DNA of 10,955 nucleotides from Ardenticatenales bacterium. GTDB lineage: Bacteria; Chloroflexota; Anaerolineae; Ardenticatenales; Ardenticatenaceae. Positions 1 through 10,117 of this stretch are shown here, piece by piece (the first letter of the stretch is position 1; each line of letters starts with the position of its first letter). The translations under genes and the position numbers were made by a program. The DNA is taken from contig JACCSL010000936.1 of the NCBI GenBank assembly GCA_013812995.1, positions 1 to 10,955 on the forward strand, written 5' to 3'. Below the pieces are notes generated by a model. That model did no database searches. It was not told where the DNA came from and was given only the letters and a program-made list of their open reading frames with translations.

Positions 1-332
1 GGTGCATGCTGCGCGCCAAAGAGGGCCGCCACCTCTTCGCCATTGGCGCTGGCCTGCCCCCCCTGGACGGCGACCAATGCCTCGCCCGGCACAAAGTAGT
101 AGGGCGTGCGCCCCTCCTCCTCCGAATCAGGCGGCGGAACCTCGCGCTTGGGTGTCTGGATAGGCGCAGCGTGCGACCCGCCGCCCGTCGCGGGTGAGCG
201 CGTGGGCTGGGTCGTTGAATGTGCCGGGGTAGTCTGCGTGATCGCAGACTCCGATTTGCGCTGCCACCAGTAAAAGGCCCCTCCAGCCGCCGCCAGGGCC
301 GCCATCAGGGCAGAAATCGCTTTCTTTTGCAT
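1..332 (-). CDS. N-terminus of a membrane-anchored or secreted protein of unknown function (partial)
   Basis: An open frame of 110 codons starts at the ATG at 332-330 and leaves the window at base 1 with no stop, so the C-terminus is missing. The start has a good ribosome binding site, AAGGAC, seven bases upstream. The protein begins MQKK, followed by a hydrophobic Ala-rich stretch (about residues 5-23) ending in FYWWQRK, which fits a signal anchor or uncleaved signal peptide. A Thr/Pro/Ser-rich linker follows (about 30-68), then an acidic patch (DSEEEGR), then a segment containing YYFVPGEALVAVQGG. That last segment has the look of the FxPGExLV motif at the N-terminus of subtilase-type proteins, but too little is visible to name the family. 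It lies 29 bases downstream of the oxidase gene on the same strand and is probably co-transcribed with it. Function unknown. Confidence 0.6.
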   Translation of the reverse strand, partial: MQKKAISALMAALAAAGGAFYWWQRKSESAITQTTPAHSTTQPTRSPATGGGSHAAPIQTPKREVPPPDSEEEGRTPYYFVPGEALVAVQGGQASANGEEVAALFGAQHA

Positions 333-361
333 GGAGTTAGTCCTTGAAAGGAGAAAAGGAA

Positions 362-1534
362 TTAGGCACCCGTTCGGCGGCTCAGGTTGGCGCGTTCGAA
401 GCGGCTGATAGCGAAGGGCGAGAGGTCCAATGGGGTAGCTTCTCCCAGAACCAGGGCCGCGAGAATATCGCCCAGCACGGGGGCAAACTTGAACCCGTGA
501 CCCGAGAAGCCCGTTCCCACCACGATGTTGGGAAACTCAGGGTGCCGATCCAGAATGAAGTGATAGTCAGGGGTATTTGTGTACAAACAGGTGATCTGCT
601 CGAAGGATTCGGGGTTCAGATGGGGTAGCCGCGCCCGTACAAAGTCCTGAACCCCGAGTAGATTGGCGTGATCGAAGGGTTGCGGATCATCGGGGTCAAT
701 GACCGGCCCTGTGTGGTGCCAGCCGATCTTGACACCAGGTACCTGAATCTGCGGCAGCCCGTAGAAGGGATACTCGGTGTGGTAATCAATGAAGATGGGC
801 ATTGCCCCGGCGCGGTGGTCCATCTCGTCGCGCGGTGCGAAGTAGGCCACCTGCTCCTGCGCGGCCTCCAGGGGAAGGGACAGCCCCAGAGCGGCCAATA
901 GCGTCCTCGACCAGCCGCCCGCCGCCACCACGAGATGGCGGGCCTGCCAGTGGACCCCAGAGACGCTCCGCACGCGAATCTGCTCGCCCAGTACCTCGAT
1001 GGCCTCCACGCGCTCACCGGTGACCGCTATCCCCCCGGCGGCCTCAAAGAGACGCCAGAGGGCCAGCACCGCCGACGTGGCAAAGACAACCCCCGCCTCT
1101 GGTTGGAAGATCGCCTCACTGCTCCCCTCCAGGTAGAAGTGCGGAAATCGGCGATTGCTCTCCGCCGCCGAGAGGCGCTCGTAGGGGATGTGATAGCGCC
1201 GGAAGTTTTCTTCTAGCTCATGCAGGTGAGGACTCGCGGCGGGGCCAGCGTCCCAGCCCCCGGTGGTCTGCACCAGGGGTTCTCCTGCGCGCTCAGCGAG
1301 GCTGGCCCAGCCAGGGTAGGCCAGCAGGGCCATCTCGATGTAGATGGGCTCGGGATAGGCAAAGCGAATGATCCGCCCATCCCCGTGGGAGCTGCCACGC
1401 GTGTGACCCGGTGCAAATTGCTCCAGCAGGAGCACCGTATGACCGCGCCGCACCAGCGCCTCTGCCGTGGCCGCCCCGACGATACCGCCACCCAGAATAA
1501 TCGTGTCGTAGGTAAAAGAGTGATTTGGTTGCAT
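362..1534 (-). CDS. FAD-dependent oxidoreductase, monomeric sarcosine oxidase / N-methyltryptophan oxidase family
   Basis: A 390-residue flavoprotein, the usual length for this family, which oxidises N-methylated or other secondary amino acids using oxygen and releases hydrogen peroxide. The N-terminal dinucleotide-binding motif GGGIVGAATAE is at residues 15-25, with the Glu that ends the second beta strand in LLLEQF. The family active-site stretch SSHGDGRIIR (His50, Arg54) is present. So are Cys326 in ITCLYTNTPDYHF, which matches the Cys carrying the covalent 8-alpha-S-cysteinyl FAD, and Lys359 in GHGFKFAP, which matches the oxygen-activating Lys. A His pair in GWHHTGP falls where the active-site His269 region lies. 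Substrate cannot be read from sequence. I chose the ATG at 1534; the frame also opens at a TTG at 1546, and neither start has a clear ribosome binding site. The tRNA terminator lies just upstream, and the partial gene at 332 follows after 29 bases. Confidence 0.88.
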   Translation of the reverse strand: MQPNHSFTYDTIILGGGIVGAATAEALVRRGHTVLLLEQFAPGHTRGSSHGDGRIIRFAYPEPIYIEMALLAYPGWASLAERAGEPLVQTTGGWDAGPAASPHLHELEENFRRYHIPYERLSAAESNRRFPHFYLEGSSEAIFQPEAGVVFATSAVLALWRLFEAAGGIAVTGERVEAIEVLGEQIRVRSVSGVHWQARHLVVAAGGWSRTLLAALGLSLPLEAAQEQVAYFAPRDEMDHRAGAMPIFIDYHTEYPFYGLPQIQVPGVKIGWHHTGPVIDPDDPQPFDHANLLGVQDFVRARLPHLNPESFEQITCLYTNTPDYHFILDRHPEFPNIVVGTGFSGHGFKFAPVLGDILAALVLGEATPLDLSPFAISRFERANLSRRTGA

Positions 1535-1565
1535 GGGGTGTTTCAACTAGGAAATGGAAAAAGGT

Positions 1566-1591
1566 ACAAAAAACGCCCGCGATGGGGCGTT
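1566..1591 (-). terminator. Rho-independent terminator of the tRNA gene
   Basis: On the minus strand a 7-bp stem AACGCCC/GGGCGTT closes a 6-base loop (CATCGC) and is followed by TTTTTTGT. The stem begins 15 bases after the tRNA 3' end and lies before the oxidase start at 1534, so the oxidase must either be read by leak-through or have its own promoter, which I could not identify. Confidence 0.85.
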
Positions 1592-1605
1592 CGTTGTGAA
1601 GGAAG

Positions 1606-1678
1606 TAGGGGCAGTGGGATTCGAACCCACACTTGCAGCATTTTAAGTGCTGTGCCTCTGCCGTTGGGCTATGCCCCC
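1606..1678 (-). tRNA. tRNA with anticodon UAA (Leu codon UUA), unusually type I
   Basis: A complete 73-base cloverleaf reads on the minus strand. The acceptor stem is GGGGGCA with TGCCCCT (G1-U72 wobble) and the discriminator base is A73; CCA is not encoded. Positions 8-9 are TA. The D arm uses GCC/GGC with GG in the loop. The anticodon stem is CAGCA/TGCTG with loop CTTAAAA, so bases 34-36 are TAA (1645-1643). The variable loop is CAAGT. The T stem is GTGGG/CCCAC with loop TTCGAAT. The anticodon would decode UUA as leucine. Bacterial tRNA-Leu normally has a long, base-paired variable arm, and this one has only five bases. It has its own promoter (1725-1753) and terminator. The fold is certain; the amino acid identity is less so. 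Confidence 0.88.
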
Positions 1679-1724
1679 CTGAAGTCTCTCTGTGTCCTCT
1701 TCGGCTCTCCGCTCAACAGCGGCT

Positions 1725-1753
1725 ATTATAATGGAAGCACTGTTTTTTTTCAA
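1725..1753 (-). promoter_or_regulatory. Sigma70-type promoter for the tRNA
   Basis: On the minus strand TTGAAA (1753-1748) is followed, after exactly 17 bases, by a perfect TATAAT (1730-1725). Transcription would start near 1718, giving a leader of about 40 bases before the tRNA 5' end at 1678. Confidence 0.75.
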
Positions 1754-1809
1754 TCGGGGCGCACAATTTGCTGTTCTGCCTCCCGGAAGCAAAGCGGCGC
1801 TGCTGGCCT

Positions 1810-1838
1810 AAAGAGGGGAATTTTCAAGATTCCTCTTT
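1810..1838. other. Inverted repeat upstream of the membrane-protein gene
   Basis: AAAGAGG...AAT pairs with ATTCCTCTTT around the loop TTTCAAG, with two unpaired G bases on the left arm. It sits 33 bases before the start codon at 1872. No T-run follows on the plus strand, so it is a poor terminator. It could be a protein-binding operator or a hairpin; the sequence does not decide. Confidence 0.35.
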
Positions 1839-1864
1839 ACCTTTTATCGGTTCGCCCCTACACT
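1836..1864 (+). promoter_or_regulatory. Possible promoter giving a leaderless message for the 1872 gene
   Basis: TTTACC (1836-1841) and TACACT (1859-1864) are spaced by 17 bases. Both boxes are imperfect. If used, transcription would start at about 1871-1872, on the ATG itself, which would explain why no ribosome binding site is visible. It overlaps the right arm of the inverted repeat at 1810-1838. Weak evidence. Confidence 0.3.
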
Positions 1865-1871
1865 GAAATCT

Positions 1872-4337
1872 ATGGACGCCCAATTACCGAACCTATTGTT
1901 GACATTGGACCTGCTTGGCCTGGGCCTGGCCCTCTGGCTGACCTTGCATCCCCTGTCCTCCGCCTGGCGCGGCTATCGCGGCCATGTACAATCGTCGCTG
2001 CTGGCGCTGGGAGCCCTGGCGCTCGTCTTTGCGCTGGCGGTATACGACGGACTCTGGGGCGTGGGGGGAAAGCCGGATGCGACCGCTGCCACGGCACGGG
2101 TACTCCTGCTGCCGCTTCCTCTAGCGTGGGTGCTCCTGGCGTGGGCACTCCAGCCCCCCGCCCTACGTGGCCGGTACCGTTGGGCCCCTGGCGTAGCCAC
2201 GGCCCTGCTGGCGCTGGCAGCGGGGGCCACATTGGGTCCTGCCCTGCTGCTGCCGGAGTATCTCCCGACCAGCTGGCTCTTCCTGCCAATATATATTTTC
2301 GCGTTGGTGCTCTGCCTTCTCCTGGCGGCTGTGCTCGTGCTACGCGCCCGCCTGCTGCCCAGCGGAGCCCACGAGCAGCAGGCTCGAACCATGCTGCTGT
2401 TCGCCTCACCGCTGCTCCTGGCGGGTGCCGCCCTGCTCGCCGGGGATACGATGTTTGGCCTGGAGAATCCGCCGTTCCTCCCTTACACCGCAGGGGTCGT
2501 GGGCCAAATACGACTAACCGCGAGCTTGAGTCTGCTGGTGGTAGGGGTGGCGCTCGCACGCATCACGTTACTCCAGGCTCGTGGCGGTGGCATGGCGCGG
2601 ACTACTGACTTTGCGCGCTCCTTCCTGCTGATCGGACTGACCCTGATGCTCTACATGGCAGTCGGCTTCGGCGCGCTCTGGTACTGGCGGCTCCCCTCTG
2701 ATCTCCTGGCGGTCTTCCTCTTGCTCGCTCTGCTGACGGAAGGGCTCAACCGTGCCCGTCTCTCTTCTGAGCGTTTGTTTTACCGGGGGGAGACCGGCAA
2801 GCTCCGCCAGAGCCTGCACCAGAGTGCTAACCAGTTGGAGCCTGTGGGCCGGGTTCCCCCGGTGGTGCGTCCCCTGCTGGGGAGGCTGGCCCGGCAGCTC
2901 CATAGCCCGCAACTCGGCCTTGCCCTGCGTGAGGAACAGGCATTTCGCGTGGCGGTCGCGCTGCATTCCTCCTGGGAGGGGCAAACCCTGGATGTCTCTG
3001 ATCCGCATGTCTGGGAGGAACGCTCGCTCGGTGGGTGGAACAAGCCGATCAAACTCCAGGGGCAGATTCTAGGTATTCTCGCCAGCGAGCGAACTGGACC
3101 ATTGAGCCCCGCGCAGGCCCAACTGCTGGACGAGGCTGCAACGCAGCTGGCGCAGCTCCTGCACGATTGGCAGGAACTGGCGCGGCGGCGCGAAGGATTA
3201 CATAAAGTTATCGAAGAGTATCGCCAGTACACGCAATCCCTGGAAAAGAAACAGGCGATGCTCCTTGCCCGCCCCTCGGCGCGGCTGATCTCGCGCCAGG
3301 ATGTAGCGCAGCTGCTATCCCAGTATCATGCGCCGGACGCGGTGCTGGGCAACCTCTCCCTGGCGCGGCTCAATGTCGTGGAGAAGGTGCTTCCCCCCAA
3401 CCACCGGAGCGTTGAGGCGCGCGCCCAGATGCTACGAGACCTCGTCAGCCAACTGGTGGAGCAACTCCGGCCCGTAGAGGGCGAGCTCCCGACCCGCCCC
3501 ACGCGCGAATGGTATCCCTATCTCATCCTCTACTATTTTTATCTGGAGAAGCAGACGGAGGCTGAACTCCTGGCGCGCATGAAGATCACGCCGAACGAGT
3601 TTGCTCGCGCCCAGCGGGCTGGCATGGAAGCCATTGCCTCCACCTTGGCCGAGCTGGAAGCCGGCATCTCTCACACCGAGGCAGGGCGAGGAGATGGCAT
3701 GGCACCGATGGCCCCAACGCCCACGCCGGGCGGGCGGGGAACCGCCGCCGGAAGCAGCGGTAGTCGTATGGGCCAGGGCTATACGACGGCCAAGGGAACC
3801 AGCAATCAATACGGCGATGGGCAGAGCAGTGGCTATGACCAGCGCGGGGGCGTAGAGCGGAACACTTCCCCGGCTACCGCTGGACATGGGACCTCCCGCC
3901 AGTCCGGGGCATTGCCTACGCCCGCGACAGAGCCGCAGGGCGGCTTGATCTCCAATCTAACCAATCGTTTTCGGCGGCGCGAGGAGACACCACCAGATCC
4001 TCGCGCGCCAGCGATGCCCTCGACAACGCCTGCCCCCGCCAAGGGCAATGTACTTGGTACATTGACCTCCTTCTTCAAAAGAGAGCCTCAGCAAGCGCCT
4101 TCGTCGGACGATCCCATCGCCAGCAAGCACGCTCGGCCCGCCCAGCCAGGCGCGATTCCCCCCGCCAGCGGCACCTATTCGCACCCCGATGAGCAGAACT
4201 TTCCGACCAGCCCCAGCACACCCATCGGCGGCATACACCCCGGTAGCAGCACCGGTGGCTCCTCCAGCCACGGAGCGGGAACGCCTCCGGCCTGGTCGGA
4301 TGAGGGGCGACGAGATACGAGAGATCATCACCCCTGA
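1872..4337 (+). CDS. Multi-pass membrane sensor-like protein with GAF-like region, coiled coil, HTH and low-complexity tail
   Basis: 821 residues, not a family I can name. Residues 1 to about 290 hold about nine hydrophobic segments, resembling the N-terminal membrane sensor of ComP/LytS-like kinases. The usual exit motif of such sensors, SERLFYRGETGKLRQSL, follows near residue 298. About 315-425 looks like a GAF-type region ending in ILASERTGPLSPAQAQLLDE, and a coiled coil covers about 425-465. At about 540-600, REWYPYLILYYFYLEKQTEAE and the following helices resemble sigma region 4 / LuxR-type HTH spacing (LxxYYFYLEKQTEAELLARMKI), suggesting DNA or protein binding. The remaining 220 residues are rich in Pro, Gly, Ser and Thr, with two similar short motifs (692-704 and 727-738). 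There is no histidine-kinase H box or ATPase domain. No ribosome binding site is seen before the ATG. The stop is 60 bases before uvrB. Probably a membrane-tethered regulator. Confidence 0.75.
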   Translation: MDAQLPNLLLTLDLLGLGLALWLTLHPLSSAWRGYRGHVQSSLLALGALALVFALAVYDGLWGVGGKPDATAATARVLLLPLPLAWVLLAWALQPPALRGRYRWAPGVATALLALAAGATLGPALLLPEYLPTSWLFLPIYIFALVLCLLLAAVLVLRARLLPSGAHEQQARTMLLFASPLLLAGAALLAGDTMFGLENPPFLPYTAGVVGQIRLTASLSLLVVGVALARITLLQARGGGMARTTDFARSFLLIGLTLMLYMAVGFGALWYWRLPSDLLAVFLLLALLTEGLNRARLSSERLFYRGETGKLRQSLHQSANQLEPVGRVPPVVRPLLGRLARQLHSPQLGLALREEQAFRVAVALHSSWEGQTLDVSDPHVWEERSLGGWNKPIKLQGQILGILASERTGPLSPAQAQLLDEAATQLAQLLHDWQELARRREGLHKVIEEYRQYTQSLEKKQAMLLARPSARLISRQDVAQLLSQYHAPDAVLGNLSLARLNVVEKVLPPNHRSVEARAQMLRDLVSQLVEQLRPVEGELPTRPTREWYPYLILYYFYLEKQTEAELLARMKITPNEFARAQRAGMEAIASTLAELEAGISHTEAGRGDGMAPMAPTPTPGGRGTAAGSSGSRMGQGYTTAKGTSNQYGDGQSSGYDQRGGVERNTSPATAGHGTSRQSGALPTPATEPQGGLISNLTNRFRRREETPPDPRAPAMPSTTPAPAKGNVLGTLTSFFKREPQQAPSSDDPIASKHARPAQPGAIPPASGTYSHPDEQNFPTSPSTPIGGIHPGSSTGGSSSHGAGTPPAWSDEGRRDTRDHHP
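3939..4085 (+). repeat. Two short basic-amphipathic motifs in the protein tail
   Basis: Residues 692-704 (LISNLTNRFRRRE) and 727-738 (VLGTLTSFFKRE) share the pattern hydrophobic-hydrophobic-x-x-Leu-Thr-x-x-Phe followed by basic residues and Glu. Each is followed by a Pro/Asp-rich spacer. They stand out in an otherwise disordered tail and could be short docking helices or peptide ligands. Confidence 0.45.
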
Positions 4338-4347
4338 CGCACCGAAC

Positions 4348-4356
4348 TGGTACAAT
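4348..4356 (+). promoter_or_regulatory. Possible extended -10 promoter for uvrB
   Basis: TGGTACAAT fits the extended -10 form TGnTATAAT with one mismatch. A start near 4363 would give a leader of about 35 bases. No convincing -35 box is visible, and no LexA-type operator was recognised by eye. Read-through from the gene ending at 4337 is equally possible. Confidence 0.35.
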
Positions 4357-4397
4357 CATCTATTGCCAAATCACCCAAGAGGGAGGATTCGAGAGGG

Positions 4398-7796
<3,399 letters not shown>

Positions 7797-7830
7797 GTCG
7801 GTGCTGTCGCCGCGCCTGCGCTAATCACCA

Positions 7831-8553
7831 TCACGGCTTGAAGTAGTCCGGCATCATCATCTCATCCAGCAGCTCGCCCTGCTCGTCCAGCAGGGTAAGC
7901 TGCCGAGCCGCCACGAGGTTTTTTGGATAAATCGCCACAAAGCTTCCATTTTCCAGCGCTGCTGTGGTCATCTGCCCATCCCACCATAAAATCTCGACCT
8001 GGCTGCCCTCCGGGGCAAAGCCATACACCGATGACAAGCCTAGCTCCGCGCTGTTGGGGCCACGGCTTGCCACGAGGGCCTTGTCTATCTCCAGACCACA
8101 ATCGCCAAAAGATGCCGTCGAATACCAGCCCCGGCGATCCTGCACCAGATGGGTGGACCCGAGGCAGCGTGTTCCCTCCTGTGTCGGATTCTTGTTCTGC
8201 CACTGGTAGGCGACCAATAGCCCGTTAGCGACCGGGCGCTGCTGCCCGATAACCACACTCTCCTCCAGAATATGAGGGCGGCCCAACAGACCGATACCAT
8301 CATGCAGGGCCTCTTCCGGGTTACTGCTCCGAGTGTCCTCGCCGCAGCCAGTGAGGAGCAGCAGAAGAAGAAGCGCGCCAAAAATCGTGTAGGGTGGGCG
8401 ATCCACATCGATCTTTTTCTTGAGCGTCGCCTGCACATTGATCTCCGTCAGAATCCCGAATCCCTCCTCCTGGAGCGCCTCGCGGATCGCAGCGGAAGTC
8501 TCATCAAAGTTGAACGGCGTTTTGACGGTGAAACCGTAGCGATGGGTTTGCAA
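7831..8553 (-). CDS. Chimeric protein: truncated DUF302 domain joined to a lipoprotein
   Basis: The likely start is TTG at 8553, with AGGA seven bases upstream, 17 bases after the subtilase stop. This gives 240 residues. Residues 1 to about 59 match the first half of a DUF302 domain (YGFTVKTPFNFDET, GFGILTEINVQATLKKK, PYTIFGA). Where DUF302 would continue with a CNP-type motif, the chain becomes LLLLLLLTGCGED, a lipoprotein hydrophobic core with a good lipobox (LTGC). The rest, about 170 residues, is a hydrophilic domain I do not recognise, with two Cys (RCLGS, GDCGLE) that might pair. A GTG at 8406 could start a 191-residue lipoprotein with a normal-length signal (VDRPPY then the Leu run), though without a clear ribosome binding site. 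So the frame may make a long chimera, a lipoprotein, or both. Third gene of the CHAT-subtilase operon. Confidence 0.7.
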   Translation of the reverse strand: MQTHRYGFTVKTPFNFDETSAAIREALQEEGFGILTEINVQATLKKKIDVDRPPYTIFGALLLLLLLTGCGEDTRSSNPEEALHDGIGLLGRPHILEESVVIGQQRPVANGLLVAYQWQNKNPTQEGTRCLGSTHLVQDRRGWYSTASFGDCGLEIDKALVASRGPNSAELGLSSVYGFAPEGSQVEILWWDGQMTTAALENGSFVAIYPKNLVAARQLTLLDEQGELLDEMMMPDYFKP

Positions 8554-8570
8554 GAAAGTTTCCTTTCCGT

Positions 8571-10106
8571 TTATACAAAGTCGAAGAGATCGATATAGGG
8601 CGTGCCGTGGGCCAGTGTCTGACCATTGGCGAGGCCAAGCAGCTTGCCGCGCACCTCGGCGGCGCTCTGGGCGGGGTCGGCGGCCCAGAGGAGCGCGGCC
8701 AGCCCGCTCGCCAGCGGCGCGGCGAAGGAGGTTCCTGCCCATGCCACGGTGCCGGTGATGTTCTCCGGGTCCTCGCCCTCGCCACGGATAGGCACGTGCG
8801 CATCCGTGAAGGGGCCAATCAGCAGGTGCTCCTGATCCAGTATCCCCTTGTCGTCACAGTCGCCCGCGTAGACCGCCACGCCCTGCATTGTTGCCCGGTT
8901 GGCATACCACGCCTCGTTGGAGCCATCGCAGCAGGCCGCTGTCACGTCCACCACCTCGTCATAGGCGGCGGGGAAGCGCACAGATTCGCGCCGCTCCTCC
9001 CCGGCGGAATCATTGCCTGCCGCCGCGATGAGCAACACGCCCTTGTCATGCAGTGCCAGGATGGCCTCGTGCAAGGCGCAGTCCAGGCGATCATGGCGAC
9101 CCTGCGCGCGCTTCTGCCCCGGCCAGCGACCATTGAAGAGCTGGAAGAAGGCATAGGGCAGCCGATGGTGGTCCGGAATGTTCACGATGAGACTCATGTT
9201 CACGATCACGCGCTCGCCCGGCTGAACGCTGCTGGCAATCTGCGCCAGGGCCTCGACCAGGCGATAGGCATCACCCGCGCCATACTCATCTAGCACGCGC
9301 ACGGACTCCATCGTTGCCACACATTCCTTCTCGACAATCGCGAGCCCCTGCGTCTTCTCCGAAATCTCCGGCAGGAGACTCTCGTGCACGCAGACGCGCT
9401 TGGCTCCAATGACTTCCCCCGCGAGATAGGCACCGAAGAGCCCGTGATCCGGCATGGGGAAGGGATCGGGGTCGCGGCTGGCGAAATAGTCCCTCGTGCG
9501 GAAGGGCTCGCCGCGCGCCGAATCGTTCAGCAGGCGGTAGAGCGGAAGGTCCAGCCGCGCCGTCTCACTGCGGTCAGGGTTCCAACTATCCAGGAAGATC
9601 ATCCGCACCGGGGCGGCACCCGTTGCCGCGTGGCGCAGTGGTTGGAGCAGAGATTTCCGAAGGGGGAGCGGAGCATCGCCCAACCCTTTCTGGAGTGGCA
9701 ACGGTCGCGTGCCAGGTCCCGCGCCGGAGCCGCCGCCGCCCCCTGGTCCGCCGCTCACCGCCCCGGTGAGCCAGTTGGGCTGCCAGCGCACCTCCGCCCC
9801 CTGAGCGCGCAGCTTTTGATCCATCTGGTAAAACATCTCGTACGCCTCCGCGGTGCCACGCGCATTCAATCCTTTGGCGGGTATGACCTGGCGCGGCGCG
9901 CCTGTATCAGCCCGCTCGATGAGGGGCATCTCCAGGCTCCGCCCGCCCCCCTCCAGGTAGCCACCGTGCTCGCGGACGAGCGAATCAAGCAGCGTGATGC
10001 GATCATCGTCCAGATCGCGCGTCCCCGTGGCATCCACGAGGAAAATCATCTCGTCGGGCAGAAAAGGGGGCAGCGAGGTCGAGAAAAACGACTTTTCAGG
10101 GTCCAT
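8571..10106 (-). CDS. S8 family (subtilisin-like) serine peptidase, apparently cytoplasmic
   Basis: 511 residues. The full subtilase triad is visible: Asp173 in MIFLDSWNPDR, His221 in PDHGLFGAYLAGE (a variant of HGTHVAG) and Ser460 in AWAGTSFAAPLASG. Oxyanion Asn365 lies in IAAAGNDSAG. The N-terminal 170 residues hold no signal peptide; they contain DEMIFLVDATGTRDL, the segment QPNWLTGAV, and a Gly-rich linker (about 119-132) before the catalytic domain. This could be a prodomain-like or adaptor region. Absence of a signal suggests action inside the cell. The ATG at 10106 has GAGGAG six bases upstream, and that site overlaps the CHAT gene's stop, so the two are translationally close (11 bases apart). 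The partner suggests that one protease may activate the other. Substrate unknown. Confidence 0.9.
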   Translation of the reverse strand: MDPEKSFFSTSLPPFLPDEMIFLVDATGTRDLDDDRITLLDSLVREHGGYLEGGGRSLEMPLIERADTGAPRQVIPAKGLNARGTAEAYEMFYQMDQKLRAQGAEVRWQPNWLTGAVSGGPGGGGGSGAGPGTRPLPLQKGLGDAPLPLRKSLLQPLRHAATGAAPVRMIFLDSWNPDRSETARLDLPLYRLLNDSARGEPFRTRDYFASRDPDPFPMPDHGLFGAYLAGEVIGAKRVCVHESLLPEISEKTQGLAIVEKECVATMESVRVLDEYGAGDAYRLVEALAQIASSVQPGERVIVNMSLIVNIPDHHRLPYAFFQLFNGRWPGQKRAQGRHDRLDCALHEAILALHDKGVLLIAAAGNDSAGEERRESVRFPAAYDEVVDVTAACCDGSNEAWYANRATMQGVAVYAGDCDDKGILDQEHLLIGPFTDAHVPIRGEGEDPENITGTVAWAGTSFAAPLASGLAALLWAADPAQSAAEVRGKLLGLANGQTLAHGTPYIDLFDFV

Positions 10107-10117
10107 AGGTATCTCCT

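Noticed and set aside
1606..1678. Reading the tRNA as Lys (CUU) by shifting the anticodon loop
   Set aside because: The 5-bp anticodon stem CAGCA/TGCTG fixes a 7-base loop CTTAAAA with U33, so the anticodon is UAA. A shift would break the stem.
1810..1838. Inverted repeat as a rho-independent terminator
   Set aside because: The stem is not followed by a T-run on the plus strand, and the minus-strand tRNA transcript begins to the left of it, near 1718, so it has no upstream gene to terminate.
1220..2608. 462-codon open frame on the plus strand
   Set aside because: It runs antisense through the oxidase start, through the tRNA and terminator, and then out of frame over the membrane-protein gene. 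It has no domain and cannot be a real gene.
8554..8742. Longer version of the DUF302-lipoprotein frame starting at 8742
   Set aside because: The extra 63 residues overlap the catalytic-Ser end of the subtilase in another frame and are Arg/Ala-rich shadow sequence. The DUF302 match and the ribosome binding site point to 8553.
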